From Bacteroidota bacterium (GTDB lineage Bacteria; Bacteroidota; Bacteroidia; Sphingobacteriales; Sphingobacteriaceae): 64,000 nucleotides of DNA. Location: positions 1 to 64,000 of the forward strand of contig JABDGE010000006.1 in the NCBI GenBank assembly GCA_013286235.1, written 5' to 3'. Within the stretch, counting starts at the first letter, position 1, and each line of letters opens with the position of its first letter. The position numbers and the translations under genes were made by a program. The notes below the pieces were generated by a model. It was not told the origin of the DNA and made no database searches. It saw nothing but the letters and a program-made list of their open reading frames with translations. Of the stretch, positions 35,090 to 44,574 are shown piece by piece.

Positions 35090-35128
35090 ACACAGAGAGC
35101 ACTGAGAAGGCGCGGAGAACGCAGAGGT
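35090..35128. repeat. Word-repeat (CACAGAGAGCACTGAGAAGG)
   Basis: An imperfect array of xACxGAGAA-type words (CACAGAGAGCACTGAGAAGG, CGGAGAACGCAGAGG) lies between gldB and nadE. Similar CACAGAG/GAGAAC words occur in intergenic DNA of many environmental bacteria. Confidence 0.5.
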
Positions 35129-35180
35129 TTTTCGTGCAACTGAAAACATCTGACCAATTAGTTGACGAATATATTATATA

Positions 35181-36830
35181 ATGAAGATTGCCTTAGCCCA
35201 GCTTAATTATCATATCGGGAACTTTGAATCGAACACCAATAAAATAATCGATCATATCAGGAAGGCGCGCGAAAATGGCGCGGACCTGGTTGTTTTTGCG
35301 GAATTATGTGTTTCGGGTTATCCCTCGCGGGATTTCTTGGAGTTTGATGAGTTTATTGACCTTTGCGAAGCATCGGCCCAAAAAATAGCCGAAGAATGCA
35401 CGGATATTGCCTGCATTATCGGGCTGCCTACGCCCAACGACAAGCCCGAAGGAAAGGAACTAAATAATACCGCCTATTTTATTGAGAATGGTGAAGTAAA
35501 AGCCCGGGCGCACAAGGCCCTGCTGCCGAACTATGATATTTTCGACGAATACCGCTATTTTGAGCCCTCGACGGAATTCAGCTGTATTGAATTTAAGGGG
35601 CACCGGATCGCACTTACCATTTGCGAAGACCTTTGGAACACCATAGAAAACCCACTGTATATTACCCGGCCAATGGATATCCTGATAGAAGAGGAACCCG
35701 ATGTGATGATCAATATCGCGGCGTCGCCCTTTGCCTATAACCACGATGAGGAACGTATCGGCATATTAAGCGACAACGCCAACAGGTATGGTTTGCCGCT
35801 GTTTTATGTGAACAATGTTGGCGCGCAAACGGAGCTGATCTTTGACGGCGGCTCACTGGTGTTTGATAATACCGGGCGGATGGTTGATGAGATGCCTTAT
35901 TTTGAGGAAGCTATGGCCTATTACGACCTGGATAAGCAGGGAAATGTAAGCTTTGCGCATCCATCGACGATGCGTAAAGCACGGCAAAGCGATATCGAAC
36001 AAATTCATTCGGCCATCCTCGTGGGTATCCGCGATTATTTTTACAAGTCGGGCTTTAAGCAGGCGATACTTGGATTGTCAGGTGGCATCGACTCGGCGGT
36101 TGTGTGCGCCCTGGCTGCGGAGGCTTTGGGGGCGGAAAACGTGATGGCCGTATTGCTGCCTTCGCGGTTTTCGAGTGACCATTCCATCAAGGACGCGGAG
36201 GACCTGGTGAAGAACCTGGGTTGCATGCATACCACCATCCCCATTAAAAGTGTTACCGAAGCGTTTGAACATATACTGGAACCGCAGTTTAAAGGCCTGC
36301 CGTTTAACATTGCCGAAGAGAATATCCAATCCCGCAGCAGGGCGGTACTGTTGATGGCCATGTGCAATAAGTTTGGCTATATACTGCTGAATACGTCGAA
36401 TAAAAGTGAGGCTGCCGTTGGGTACGGAACTTTATACGGCGATATGTGCGGCGGTATTTCGGTTATAGGCGATGTTTACAAAACCCAGGTCTTTGAGTTG
36501 GCGCGGCATATTAACCGCAACGGAGAGATCATCCCTGAAAACTCGATCGTGAAACCCCCTTCCGCCGAATTGAGGCCGAATCAAAAGGATACCGACTCGC
36601 TGCCGGAGTACGAAATATTGGACCAGATATTGGCTGAATATATTGAAGGCCGTTCGTCATCAGCCGCGATAATCCGCATGGGTTTTGATGAAAAAACGGT
36701 ACGCCGCGTGATCAAACTGACGAACCTTGCCGAACATAAAAGATACCAGACCCCACCCATACTAAGAGTATCGCCCAAAGCGTTTGGTATGGGCAGAAGG
36801 ATGCCGATTGTAGGGAAGTATCTTTCTTGA
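35181..36830 (+). CDS. nadE: Glutamine-dependent NAD+ synthase
   Basis: This 549-residue enzyme carries out the last step of NAD+ synthesis, amidating deamido-NAD+ with ammonia from glutamine. The N-terminal nitrilase-type glutaminase domain has its Glu in VVFAELCVSGYPSRD, Lys in HKALLPNYDIFDEYRYFEP and Cys in ALTICEDLWN. The synthetase domain follows from about residue 270, with the P-loop LGLSGGIDSAVVCALAAEALG and later substrate-binding parts NTSNKSEAAVGYGTLYGDMCGG. All catalytic residues are intact and the length fits the family. It diverges from gldB across a 190-nt gap. Confidence 0.96.
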   Translation: MKIALAQLNYHIGNFESNTNKIIDHIRKARENGADLVVFAELCVSGYPSRDFLEFDEFIDLCEASAQKIAEECTDIACIIGLPTPNDKPEGKELNNTAYFIENGEVKARAHKALLPNYDIFDEYRYFEPSTEFSCIEFKGHRIALTICEDLWNTIENPLYITRPMDILIEEEPDVMINIAASPFAYNHDEERIGILSDNANRYGLPLFYVNNVGAQTELIFDGGSLVFDNTGRMVDEMPYFEEAMAYYDLDKQGNVSFAHPSTMRKARQSDIEQIHSAILVGIRDYFYKSGFKQAILGLSGGIDSAVVCALAAEALGAENVMAVLLPSRFSSDHSIKDAEDLVKNLGCMHTTIPIKSVTEAFEHILEPQFKGLPFNIAEENIQSRSRAVLLMAMCNKFGYILLNTSNKSEAAVGYGTLYGDMCGGISVIGDVYKTQVFELARHINRNGEIIPENSIVKPPSAELRPNQKDTDSLPEYEILDQILAEYIEGRSSSAAIIRMGFDEKTVRRVIKLTNLAEHKRYQTPPILRVSPKAFGMGRRMPIVGKYLS

Positions 36831-36834
36831 AGTT

Positions 36835-36875
36835 TTTTGTGATTTCACCGATTGTGTTTTGTGATTTCACCGATT
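36835..36875. repeat. Direct repeat downstream of nadE
   Basis: TTTTGTGATTTCACCGATT occurs twice (36835-36853 and 36857-36875), separated by 3 nt, immediately after the nadE stop. Confidence 0.7.
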
Positions 36876-37013
36876 TGTTCGATCATCGGGAAACAAGCGA
36901 TCGGCATGACTTTTGGATAGTTGGATAAAAGGCAGGAATCTAAGAAGATTTTTTTAACTTTAGGCGTTAAACCATTTATAAGTTGTTAGTCTAATTATAT
37001 ATACCCCAATACT

Positions 37014-37634
37014 ATGAAAAAGCTATTTTATTTGGCGCTGACGGTATGTGTGCTGCAGGGCCTGTCATCGTGTACAAGTTATAATTATTACCAGGCCGCC
37101 ATCAACAAAACCAACATGACCGGCTATCATACCTTTGCCTGGATGCCGCCGTCGAAGACCGGCAACACCAATGCAATGGGATCAATGGCGGATGCAAAAA
37201 TTAAAGATGCCACCACGAGCGCGTTGGTTGCCAAGGGCTTCCAGCTCAACGCAAACCACCCAGACCTGGTGGTTACCTATACCGATATTGTAGGTAAGGG
37301 CACCCGTACCAATTACTATTCGCCCTATTGGGGCGGCTGGGGCTGGGGACCCGGTTGGGGTTTCGGATGGGGCTGGGGTTGGCGCCCATATTATGCCTTT
37401 GGCGGGCCGTTCCCGTATTATGGCGGTTTGACTTACGCTGAAAAAGAGCATTACCGTGAAGGAACGGTGATCATCGACCTGATAGATACGCATACCCGCA
37501 AAATTGTTTGGCGCGGATTTGGCGTTGGCGAAGTGCACCGCGATCCGCAAAAAGATGCGGAAGATTTGCCTAAAGTTGTAAACGGCATATTAGACCAATT
37601 GCAGGTTGCGCCGCAAGCGATGAGAAGGACATAG
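37014..37634 (+). CDS. DUF4136 lipoprotein with Gly/Trp/Tyr-rich segment
   Basis: This 206-residue lipoprotein has the signal MKKLFYLALTVCVLQGLSSC, lipidated at the Cys of SSC. It matches DUF4136: YHTFAWMPPSKTGN near the start and LVVTYTDIVGKGT in the middle, then EGTVIIDLIDTHTRKIVWRGFG, DAEDLPKVVNGILDQ near the end. Between them sits a low-complexity stretch, YWGGWGWGPGWGFGWGWGW, longer and richer in Trp than usual. It may form a surface loop. The family's function is unknown; members are envelope lipoproteins. It is a single-gene unit, convergent with the DoxX-like gene. Confidence 0.82.
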   Translation: MKKLFYLALTVCVLQGLSSCTSYNYYQAAINKTNMTGYHTFAWMPPSKTGNTNAMGSMADAKIKDATTSALVAKGFQLNANHPDLVVTYTDIVGKGTRTNYYSPYWGGWGWGPGWGFGWGWGWRPYYAFGGPFPYYGGLTYAEKEHYREGTVIIDLIDTHTRKIVWRGFGVGEVHRDPQKDAEDLPKVVNGILDQLQVAPQAMRRT

Positions 37635-37637
37635 AAA

Positions 37638-37724
37638 TTTAGATGTGAGATGTGAGATGGGGAGGCTATCTTTAGGTCACCAGATTTAAGCTAATTGTCT
37701 CAAATCTCATGTCTCAAATCTAAA
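37638..37724. repeat. Imperfect inverted repeat between convergent genes
   Basis: TTTAGATGTGAGATGTGAGAT (37638-37658) pairs with 37704-37724 at 18 of 21 positions. The GAGATGTGAGAT word also recurs at the subtilisin stop (61075-61092). It lies between the convergent DUF4136 and DoxX-like genes and could act as a two-way transcript end. Confidence 0.5.
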
Positions 37725-37763
37725 ATACAGTCCAAGGCGTGGTCATTGTTTTTGCAATGGCCT

Positions 37764-39065
37764 TTATTTTTTTATACCCTGGTTACGCCCCATTATCCAG
37801 CGGAAGCGCTGGCTTATTAAAGGGAATTTATTCATATCATATTCCCGCAATTCTATTTGAAGCGAATCGCTGCGCCATTTTCCGCGTAAAAGCAGCATGC
37901 CCCTCGCAGGATGGCTATAATTGAATGTGTACTTGCCCGGGGTATCCGTTTTCGAGTACATCGTAATTTTGTGGTTAACAGTATCCGGTTCAAATACAAA
38001 ATTCGTGGTGCTGTCATTCATCAGGATGACGGCCGCAGTACCTTCTGGTGCGGAAACCGCCAGTTTATTCCAGCGTGTGGTATCAGTGGTCAATGGCTTT
38101 AAAGTATTCTTGTTCCTTATAAAAGAAGTTACGTTGTAAATACCATACAACGGCGGCTTTTTAAGGTGGCCGTTGTACGCTTTTGCCCGGGCAAAGTAAC
38201 CCCGAAGATCAAAAAACACCAGGAACAGTATAAATGCACACTTAGCTACCCTGAAGGCGGTGTTTTTCCATTTGGTATTAAATCGTACCGGCGAATCCCT
38301 TTCGGGATAAACCGTTTTGCCCAGGAAAAAGAAATTGACCAGCCTGGCTACATCTTTGGACAGGATGAATAAGGTCATAACCATTAACACGGTAATCAAC
38401 AGTTTTACATTTACCTCGAAAATGTAGTCGAACGCCAGTACGTTGGCAAACATGATCAAGCCGATCAGGTTGGCAAAAGTGCTCGTCCGCCTGAAAAACA
38501 ACAGAATACCGACCGCCAACTCGCTAAGGCCGATACAATAGTTGTATACGGTTGAATAGCCCATAAAGGCCCAGGCCAAATCTTTCGGACTCGAATTGCC
38601 ATAGGTTTGCAGCAGCGTAACCGGTGATAGCGGCGGGAACTGCAGCCCCGCGATTTTTATGGAACCATAAGCTATCCAGGTAATGGCCAGGTAATACCTT
38701 AAAATTAACAGAAGGATACGGTACAATTTGGGGTAGCCGCTTGTTTTTTTGCCGGCGAGCACCCATACCAACGAACCAATAAGCGACAGGGAAATAATAA
38801 ACAGGATAGTGAGGTAACCAAAAACGGTATCGATGGTGCTGTTGTAAAAGGAAACGGCAGGATTAACGATATGCAGGGCATCTTTACTGAGCCATGCCGC
38901 CAGTTTTGTATAAGTCGGAATGTACAGGTTTTGGACATACCAGGAGTAGGGGACGATATTGTTGGGATTTAGAAAGATGTACAGCAGGAAGAAAATAAAG
39001 AAAAAACAAAACAGCTGTTTTTTGATTACTGACCATTGCGCCGGCTGTAGGTCACTGTGTGACAT
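37764..39065 (-). CDS. DoxX-like membrane protein with C-terminal soluble part
   Basis: This is a 433-residue membrane protein. Helices start at about 15 (LFCFFFIFFLLYIF), with others at FGYLTILFIISLSLIGSLVWVLAG, IALILRYYLAI-type segments, IGLSELAVGILLFF, LIGLIMFANVLAF and AFILFLVFFDLRGYF. Middle parts (LRYYLAITWIAYGSIKI, GYSTVYNYCIGLSELAVGILLF) resemble DoxX/SURF-type small redox membrane proteins. The last ~130 residues are extracytoplasmic beta-rich, with no motif I can name (TDTPGKYTFNYSHPARGMLLLRGKWRSDSLQIELREYD). Function unknown. It is alone, convergent with DUF4136. Confidence 0.65.
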   Translation of the reverse strand: MSHSDLQPAQWSVIKKQLFCFFFIFFLLYIFLNPNNIVPYSWYVQNLYIPTYTKLAAWLSKDALHIVNPAVSFYNSTIDTVFGYLTILFIISLSLIGSLVWVLAGKKTSGYPKLYRILLLILRYYLAITWIAYGSIKIAGLQFPPLSPVTLLQTYGNSSPKDLAWAFMGYSTVYNYCIGLSELAVGILLFFRRTSTFANLIGLIMFANVLAFDYIFEVNVKLLITVLMVMTLFILSKDVARLVNFFFLGKTVYPERDSPVRFNTKWKNTAFRVAKCAFILFLVFFDLRGYFARAKAYNGHLKKPPLYGIYNVTSFIRNKNTLKPLTTDTTRWNKLAVSAPEGTAAVILMNDSTTNFVFEPDTVNHKITMYSKTDTPGKYTFNYSHPARGMLLLRGKWRSDSLQIELREYDMNKFPLISQRFRWIMGRNQGIKK

Positions 39066-39295
39066 GGATATAGATAATTTTTCTGAATTACACCCGTAAA
39101 AAACGGCCCGGGGAATAACAAAAAGCTTTCATTTATCCCTGGCAGCCTGACAAGTGCTGAAAGATAACGTTTTTCGAGAAAGATATTTGTAAGAAACAGC
39201 ATTAAACCGGGAACGATGAGCGGTGTGGGTCCTGTTTTTAGGCCTTATGATTAATTATAAGGCGGCGTGGTTATGGGTTCAGCACGGGCTGGCAA

Positions 39296-39526
39296 TTACC
39301 GGGAAAGGGCAGTCTTTTGGGCGTTGCGTTTACGGTACAAATGCCAGGTGGCAAAAACCACAGCGACCACAGCGAGGATAATCACCCAATTATCCAGCGG
39401 ACATTGCGAGTCCGGGTCGTTGCCCTCACATGGTTCGCCAATTCCCGATCCCTGCGCAAAAAGCACCGCTGTATTCAGCACGAACAGAAGTAGTGTTCCG
39501 AGAAAGATTTTAAGGCGCATCAACAT
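39296..39526 (-). CDS. Short secreted protein with CTERM-like tail
   Basis: This 76-residue protein has a signal peptide (LKIFLGTLLLFVLNTAVLFAQ). A ~25-residue extracellular part with two Cys (GEPCEGNDPDSQCPLDNW) is followed by a C-terminal membrane helix (VIILAVVAVVFATW) and a basic end (HLYRKRNAQK). The order short motif (PLDNW), helix, basic tail resembles the PEP/PID-CTERM protein-sorting signals of Bacteroidetes small proteins, though no exosortase gene is in the window. The alternative start ATG at 39520 would shorten it by two residues. Function unknown. Confidence 0.6.
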   Translation of the reverse strand: MLMRLKIFLGTLLLFVLNTAVLFAQGSGIGEPCEGNDPDSQCPLDNWVIILAVVAVVFATWHLYRKRNAQKTALSR

Positions 39527-39639
39527 GGATTTAAAAACTCCGTTTTAGCAAAGTTACGTTTTCTTTATTAATTACCGCATAATCAGCGGTTAAATCACTA
39601 TTTTAAACTATTACGAAATTTTTCCCGGTATTTTTTGCA

Positions 39640-42600
39640 TTACAATTTAATAAACTTCTGCTCGCCGACAATACTGTTGTCGGACTTGGTTAAAACCTGG
39701 AGTACGTACGTTCCGGGGGTGAGGTTGCTCACATCGGTTTGCCAGGTTTGCTGGTTGGTGGTGGCCGTTTTTACAACACTGCCGAGGATGCTGGTAATCT
39801 GGATGTTGTAAGCAAGCGCTGGAGAAATGGCTGCTGATTGGCCTGCGGATGTGTTGAACCCGGGGGCAATGCTCAGGTTGAGCGCAGCTTTTGCCGGGTT
39901 GGGATAAACCGAGATACCGGTTTTAACCAGGCTGTTGGTATTGGCCCCATACATGAGCGTGACGACGCTTGAATAGGTGATATTGCCGTTAAGGTCGGTG
40001 ATCTGCAGGCGGTAGCTATCGGCGCCGGTAACCGGGCTGGTATCAAGGAAGCTGTAAGAGCCCTGGCTATTTGACAAAAGTCCGTCGATTACCGTATAGC
40101 TGGCGCCTCCGTCGGTACTTCTTTGGAGGGCGAAGCCGGTATAGCTGGCTTCGTTTTCGGTTACCCAGGCGACTTGTGAACCACCGGTTGCTTTTACAGC
40201 GGTGAAATTAAGCAGGTGAATGCTTAAAGCAGGGTTTTGACGGAGTACTACTACAAATCGGTTTTTGCCGTAGGATGCGGTATCGGTTAAGTCGACATCA
40301 AATACATAGGTAGTATTTGCGCGGATGTCGAGAGAGTCTTTTTTATAACGATCCATCAGCCAAACCCCGTAAATCTGTGGGATGGCATTAAAGTCGGTTC
40401 GTTGAATAGTATATTGACCGCTTGTGTTGACCAATACCCTTAGCGGTATTTCCTCGCTCTTGAGCAGGGGCATCCATTTTACCGAGGTGAAGACACTGTC
40501 GCCGCTTTGTGCGGCGATTGATTGAAGGTTACCGTCGCCCTGCATAAATTTGCTGTCTTCGGCAGGATTGTATTGAGTAACAGAAGTTGGGTTCAACCCG
40601 ATAACCATATCGTCGTTATTCGCCGTATCAGTAACAAGCACTAATCTAAAATAGCTGTTATAGCTGTTGTTGCTGGCCGGCGAAAAGGCGCTCTCGTTTA
40701 CCCTGCGATCCATTAAAAGCGTGGATGGCTGGGAATTTGATTTAGCGGCCTCGGTAAAGGTGAGTGACGGCGAGGCTGCTGTCGCCAGTACAAAAAAGCC
40801 CTGGCCGCTGGATATTATTTTACCTGCGCTGCCGGTGGCCACGCCTGTAGTAGCGTTATAAGTGTCGTAATTTTTTGTAAGCGGGTTAAATATCCAGGTA
40901 GATGGGCTGACATTTGGGCCATAGATTGCAGCAGACGAACTGGAACTGCTGAATTTACTCCAATCGATCGAGCTGGCGTAGGGGTTGCCGACCAAATTAA
41001 AGCCGCGCACGGTGTAGTTGGTAGTTGTTTTGCTGGTTCCAGTACCTGTATGGCCGATATTGGCCGATGATGGCGTGTACCAATTATGCACCACCACGTT
41101 ACCCTGGTTAAGCGTTCCGGTGGTGCTTAAGGTGACAGCTACGTTTGTGGTGTAAGTAACTGTTGTTTCTGTTGCAAGCGCGGCGGAGGCCCGGTTTCCC
41201 CTAAAGAAGACCATAGCGCCGTTACCCACTGGCAAATTATAATTGGTGGAGCCGCCGTTGACGTAGTAATTATAAGCGGGCGAATTGTTGATGGCGCTGA
41301 TGCCCCAGAAATTCCCGCTGGTGAAAGTGGCGTTTGACGGTATTTGATCTTCGCGGAACAAGTAAATCGTAGGATTGCCTGTTTTATCAAAGCCGCCGCC
41401 GGCATTGCCTGTCAGGTACATGCCGGTTTGCAGATAGTTTATGCTATAGATATTATTTGAGCTTACAGTCGCTGTATAAACCGGGGACGATATGAGCCGG
41501 TAACTGCGGTACCCCAAGCCACCGGTAAGGTAACGCTGTACCGATACATTGCCCGAAATGGAATAGCCGCTGGCTATTGCAGCCACACTTGCTGTTTGTG
41601 TTGCGGTGCTGTGCAGTGTTAGCGCGGCCGGTGAGGCGCCAACCACCAGGTTACCTTCGGTTATAGTGAGCACGTTGAAAATGTCGACCGGGCCGCCGCT
41701 GATCGTTACGGTTCCCCCTCCCGTGTTATTGACGGTCATGTTGCCTAACTCGGCCGTCGTGCTGGTGTTTTGGCCGGTATAAGTTTGTACGGGAACGCTT
41801 CCGTTCCAGGTAATGCCCGACGAGTTGTTGCTGCCGTAAATAATACCGTCGCCTGTCGTATTTGCACCGTTCACAATATCGCAGCCAACACTAAGCGTGT
41901 AGCCGTTTAAGCTAAACGTGGCGTTGCTTCCGATGGTTAGCCCATAAACGCTTTCGTTGGCGGTTAACACAGGATATGTCGTTAGGCCCGAAGGAATCAG
42001 CAGGTTTGATGTGCTGGTAAATGGAGGGAGGTGATCCCAGTTGCCTGCTGTTGTAAGGCTTGTGGTGCCTGCTGCGCCGCTCCAGGTATAAGTGATCGCG
42101 TCTCCGGGTGCGGTTACATCGATGGTGGTGGTACAACCGGTTGCGCTGGTTACTGTAAGCACATATATGCCGGCTATAGCCTCGGATGCAGGAACTGTCG
42201 GATTTTGCGAAGAGGAAGTAAAGCCACTGCCGCTTGGGCCTGCCCAGGAGTAGGTTGCGCCGGCTACCGTATTGGCAGTCAGCGCCATGGTGTTACCCGA
42301 GCAGAATGTTCCGGAGCCGGCGCCGTACAGCACATTGACACCCGAAGGGGTTAGCTCAGTATTTGCAACGGCGACATCATCGATTGAGCCATTAAAATTA
42401 GTGGTTGTCGGTGCGTTTGTCCAGCCGGTAAGCGAATCGTAAGCTACGCGCCAATAACCCAGCAGCGAAAATGCGCCATTCATTGCCGGATTTGAGGCAA
42501 CCAAAGCCCCGTCAACGTACAGGTTACTGCCGTTGGTTGTTGAAAAAGTGGCGACCGCGTGGTGCCATTGGCCATTGTTATAGGGGGACGTGGAATTTAT

Positions 42601-44364
42601 GGTTGATTTAACGCCGAGCGGGGCCACGCCGAAATAAAGTTCGCCATTGGTGCCCATATACAATACCCGGTCGACGCTGGCGCTTGCCCCGGTTTGTGAG
42701 CTGCCATAACCAACGAGATAGCCGCCCGCGGTGTTGGTTTCGAACCAAACGCTGATAGAAAATGTTAGTGGCCCTGGCAAAATGCTGGCCGTGGTTGTTG
42801 AAATGTATTGGCTGCTGCTGGCAGAAAAGTTCAAAGCATTGTTGCCGGTATTGTAACGATCGGTGGTTGTGGCCGGGGACCCGTGGGTGACACCGGTATT
42901 ACCACTCCCCGAGAGGTCGGTAACGCTGCCTGCGGTAAACCCGTACGAAAAATAAGCCCCACTGGTTGGAGCGGTTGAGAGAACCGGGTCGGCGCCAACT
43001 GTTACAGTTACAGGAGTGCGCGTCGCACAGGTTACGCCACCTTGTGTGTAATCTACATAATAAGTTGTAGTAACGGTCGGGCTAGGGCTATACGTTGCAC
43101 CGGTAGCCAGGGCCGTGCCGCCTGTTGAAGCCGCATACCAATTGAATGTGCCGCCTGATGGCGCACCGGCCGACGCGGTAAGTGTAGCCGAACCGGCGCC
43201 GCAAATGGTTTGCCCGGGAGCCGTTGGCCCGGTGGGGTCGACCGTAAGGGTTACAGTTGTGTAGCCGGTGCCGGATGCGTTGTGTCCCGCAATGGTATAT
43301 GTGGTGGTAGCCGAAGTTACGGTTGGTGTACCTGAAATTTGCCCGGTGGTGGTGTTAAAGCTCATCCCGGTGGGCAGGGGTATATCGATGGAATAGCCAC
43401 TGGGCGAGAATTCTTCAACGTCGTCGCCGCCGCTATTCGCTATGTAGGTGTTACCATTGGTGTCAAAGCAGGTAGCACGGGGTTGTGTTAGCCCCTGAAC
43501 GTAATTGGTGTATGTCGTAGTTGCCTGGGAAGTGCCTGGGACCAGCTTTACGATCGTCCCGAGGCCTTCGTCGGCAACATAAATGTCGCCGGAAGCATCG
43601 ATGGAAAGGTTGCGAAAATTGGAACCGCTTGCATTGGTGGTAGTATATAACAGGGTAGTTCCGCCGGTGGTAGAGCCGCTGGTTACCGTGTAAACACAAT
43701 TTGCCACGGAGCCGCTTGAATATTCCGACGCATACACCTGGCCGGCACTGTTTACGGTAACGCCATACAGGTCAGTAAAACCTTTTGCATAAACTGTGGC
43801 TGTGGTTGCGCCGGGTGCAATCTTGTAAATAATATCCGAACCCTGGTCGCCGACATATATGTTGCCGGAGGCGTCGATACACATGCCGTCGGGGGTATTC
43901 ATTGCTGTAGGAGAGCCAGTTATGGTAGAAAAAACGCCTGCGGGCGTGATCTTTACCACATCATTGCCAATAGGATTGGCCTCATAAATATTGCCGGAAG
44001 GGTCGACCACGATATCTTTTGGGCCGCCGGCGCCAATATCGGTTGTATAGGTATGCAACAGTGTGCCGGTGGGCGAATACACGTAAACATCGCCGCCTGC
44101 AAAGCTATTGGTTATAATATCGCCGTTTACAGGATCATAAGCTATGCCGTAGGGCTCGCCCGTCGGGTCGGTTGAAAAAGTTGTTAAAGCTCCATTGGCA
44201 ACCGCTCCACCGGTATTGGTTGGCGATAATGTTGTTATGGTTGTATTGACCGTGTAGACATTGGTAGACGGTGAATAGCTGATGACCGGAGCCTGGGCAA
44301 GTGCCAGGTTCATCGAAACTATGAAGGTGCAAGGCAGTAAAAAAAGGCGTAAAAGTGAACTCAT
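39640..44364 (-). CDS. T9SS cargo: NHL propeller, Ig-like, LamG-like and shared C-terminal module
   Basis: This secreted protein has 1574 residues from the ATG at 44364 (MSSLLRLFLLPCTFIVSMNLALA). Domains in order: a six-bladed NHL/streptogramin-lyase-like propeller (GIAYDPVNGDIITNSFAGGDVYVYSPTG; CIDASGNIYVGDQGSDIIYKI); He_PIG-like GISGTPTV repeat (MSFNTTTGQISGTPTV); an Ig-like strand domain; and a LamG/concanavalin-like domain (ISVWFETNTAGGYLVGYGS, LYVDGALVASN). A PKD-like segment follows, then a module of about 650 residues shared with the neighbouring paralogues. It ends in a type A T9SS sorting domain (ISVYPNPAKAAL, GTYVLQVLTKSDN, FIKL). It would be exported across the outer membrane and anchored or released. 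Ligand unknown. Confidence 0.85.
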   Translation of the reverse strand: MSSLLRLFLLPCTFIVSMNLALAQAPVISYSPSTNVYTVNTTITTLSPTNTGGAVANGALTTFSTDPTGEPYGIAYDPVNGDIITNSFAGGDVYVYSPTGTLLHTYTTDIGAGGPKDIVVDPSGNIYEANPIGNDVVKITPAGVFSTITGSPTAMNTPDGMCIDASGNIYVGDQGSDIIYKIAPGATTATVYAKGFTDLYGVTVNSAGQVYASEYSSGSVANCVYTVTSGSTTGGTTLLYTTTNASGSNFRNLSIDASGDIYVADEGLGTIVKLVPGTSQATTTYTNYVQGLTQPRATCFDTNGNTYIANSGGDDVEEFSPSGYSIDIPLPTGMSFNTTTGQISGTPTVTSATTTYTIAGHNASGTGYTTVTLTVDPTGPTAPGQTICGAGSATLTASAGAPSGGTFNWYAASTGGTALATGATYSPSPTVTTTYYVDYTQGGVTCATRTPVTVTVGADPVLSTAPTSGAYFSYGFTAGSVTDLSGSGNTGVTHGSPATTTDRYNTGNNALNFSASSSQYISTTTASILPGPLTFSISVWFETNTAGGYLVGYGSSQTGASASVDRVLYMGTNGELYFGVAPLGVKSTINSTSPYNNGQWHHAVATFSTTNGSNLYVDGALVASNPAMNGAFSLLGYWRVAYDSLTGWTNAPTTTNFNGSIDDVAVANTELTPSGVNVLYGAGSGTFCSGNTMALTANTVAGATYSWAGPSGSGFTSSSQNPTVPASEAIAGIYVLTVTSATGCTTTIDVTAPGDAITYTWSGAAGTTSLTTAGNWDHLPPFTSTSNLLIPSGLTTYPVLTANESVYGLTIGSNATFSLNGYTLSVGCDIVNGANTTGDGIIYGSNNSSGITWNGSVPVQTYTGQNTSTTAELGNMTVNNTGGGTVTISGGPVDIFNVLTITEGNLVVGASPAALTLHSTATQTASVAAIASGYSISGNVSVQRYLTGGLGYRSYRLISSPVYTATVSSNNIYSINYLQTGMYLTGNAGGGFDKTGNPTIYLFREDQIPSNATFTSGNFWGISAINNSPAYNYYVNGGSTNYNLPVGNGAMVFFRGNRASAALATETTVTYTTNVAVTLSTTGTLNQGNVVVHNWYTPSSANIGHTGTGTSKTTTNYTVRGFNLVGNPYASSIDWSKFSSSSSSAAIYGPNVSPSTWIFNPLTKNYDTYNATTGVATGSAGKIISSGQGFFVLATAASPSLTFTEAAKSNSQPSTLLMDRRVNESAFSPASNNSYNSYFRLVLVTDTANNDDMVIGLNPTSVTQYNPAEDSKFMQGDGNLQSIAAQSGDSVFTSVKWMPLLKSEEIPLRVLVNTSGQYTIQRTDFNAIPQIYGVWLMDRYKKDSLDIRANTTYVFDVDLTDTASYGKNRFVVVLRQNPALSIHLLNFTAVKATGGSQVAWVTENEASYTGFALQRSTDGGASYTVIDGLLSNSQGSYSFLDTSPVTGADSYRLQITDLNGNITYSSVVTLMYGANTNSLVKTGISVYPNPAKAALNLSIAPGFNTSAGQSAAISPALAYNIQITSILGSVVKTATTNQQTWQTDVSNLTPGTYVLQVLTKSDNSIVGEQKFIKL

Positions 44365-44574
44365 GTTTTGAGATTTCGCTAATAAACAGCGCATTTGTAC
44401 GGCACACACTCGACGAAGGTTTCATTTTACACATCTCGCACGAATAAAATTTAACGATTAGTGAATTTTTGAGGCTAAGCGAAAATAATCCATCCGCTTG
44501 CCGGGCAACGTTAGCTTACCGGCGGGAGACGCCCAATTAGGGTAACGAATTTGGCAATACCGCTTTCTTCGCCT

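Noticed and set aside
37739-37924. 61-residue plus-strand ORF
   Set aside because: Antisense to the 3' end of the DoxX-like gene.
41139-43699. Minus-strand ORFs inside the 39640-44364 gene (88 aa, 74 aa, 78 aa)
   Set aside because: Out-of-frame shadows of the large T9SS gene.
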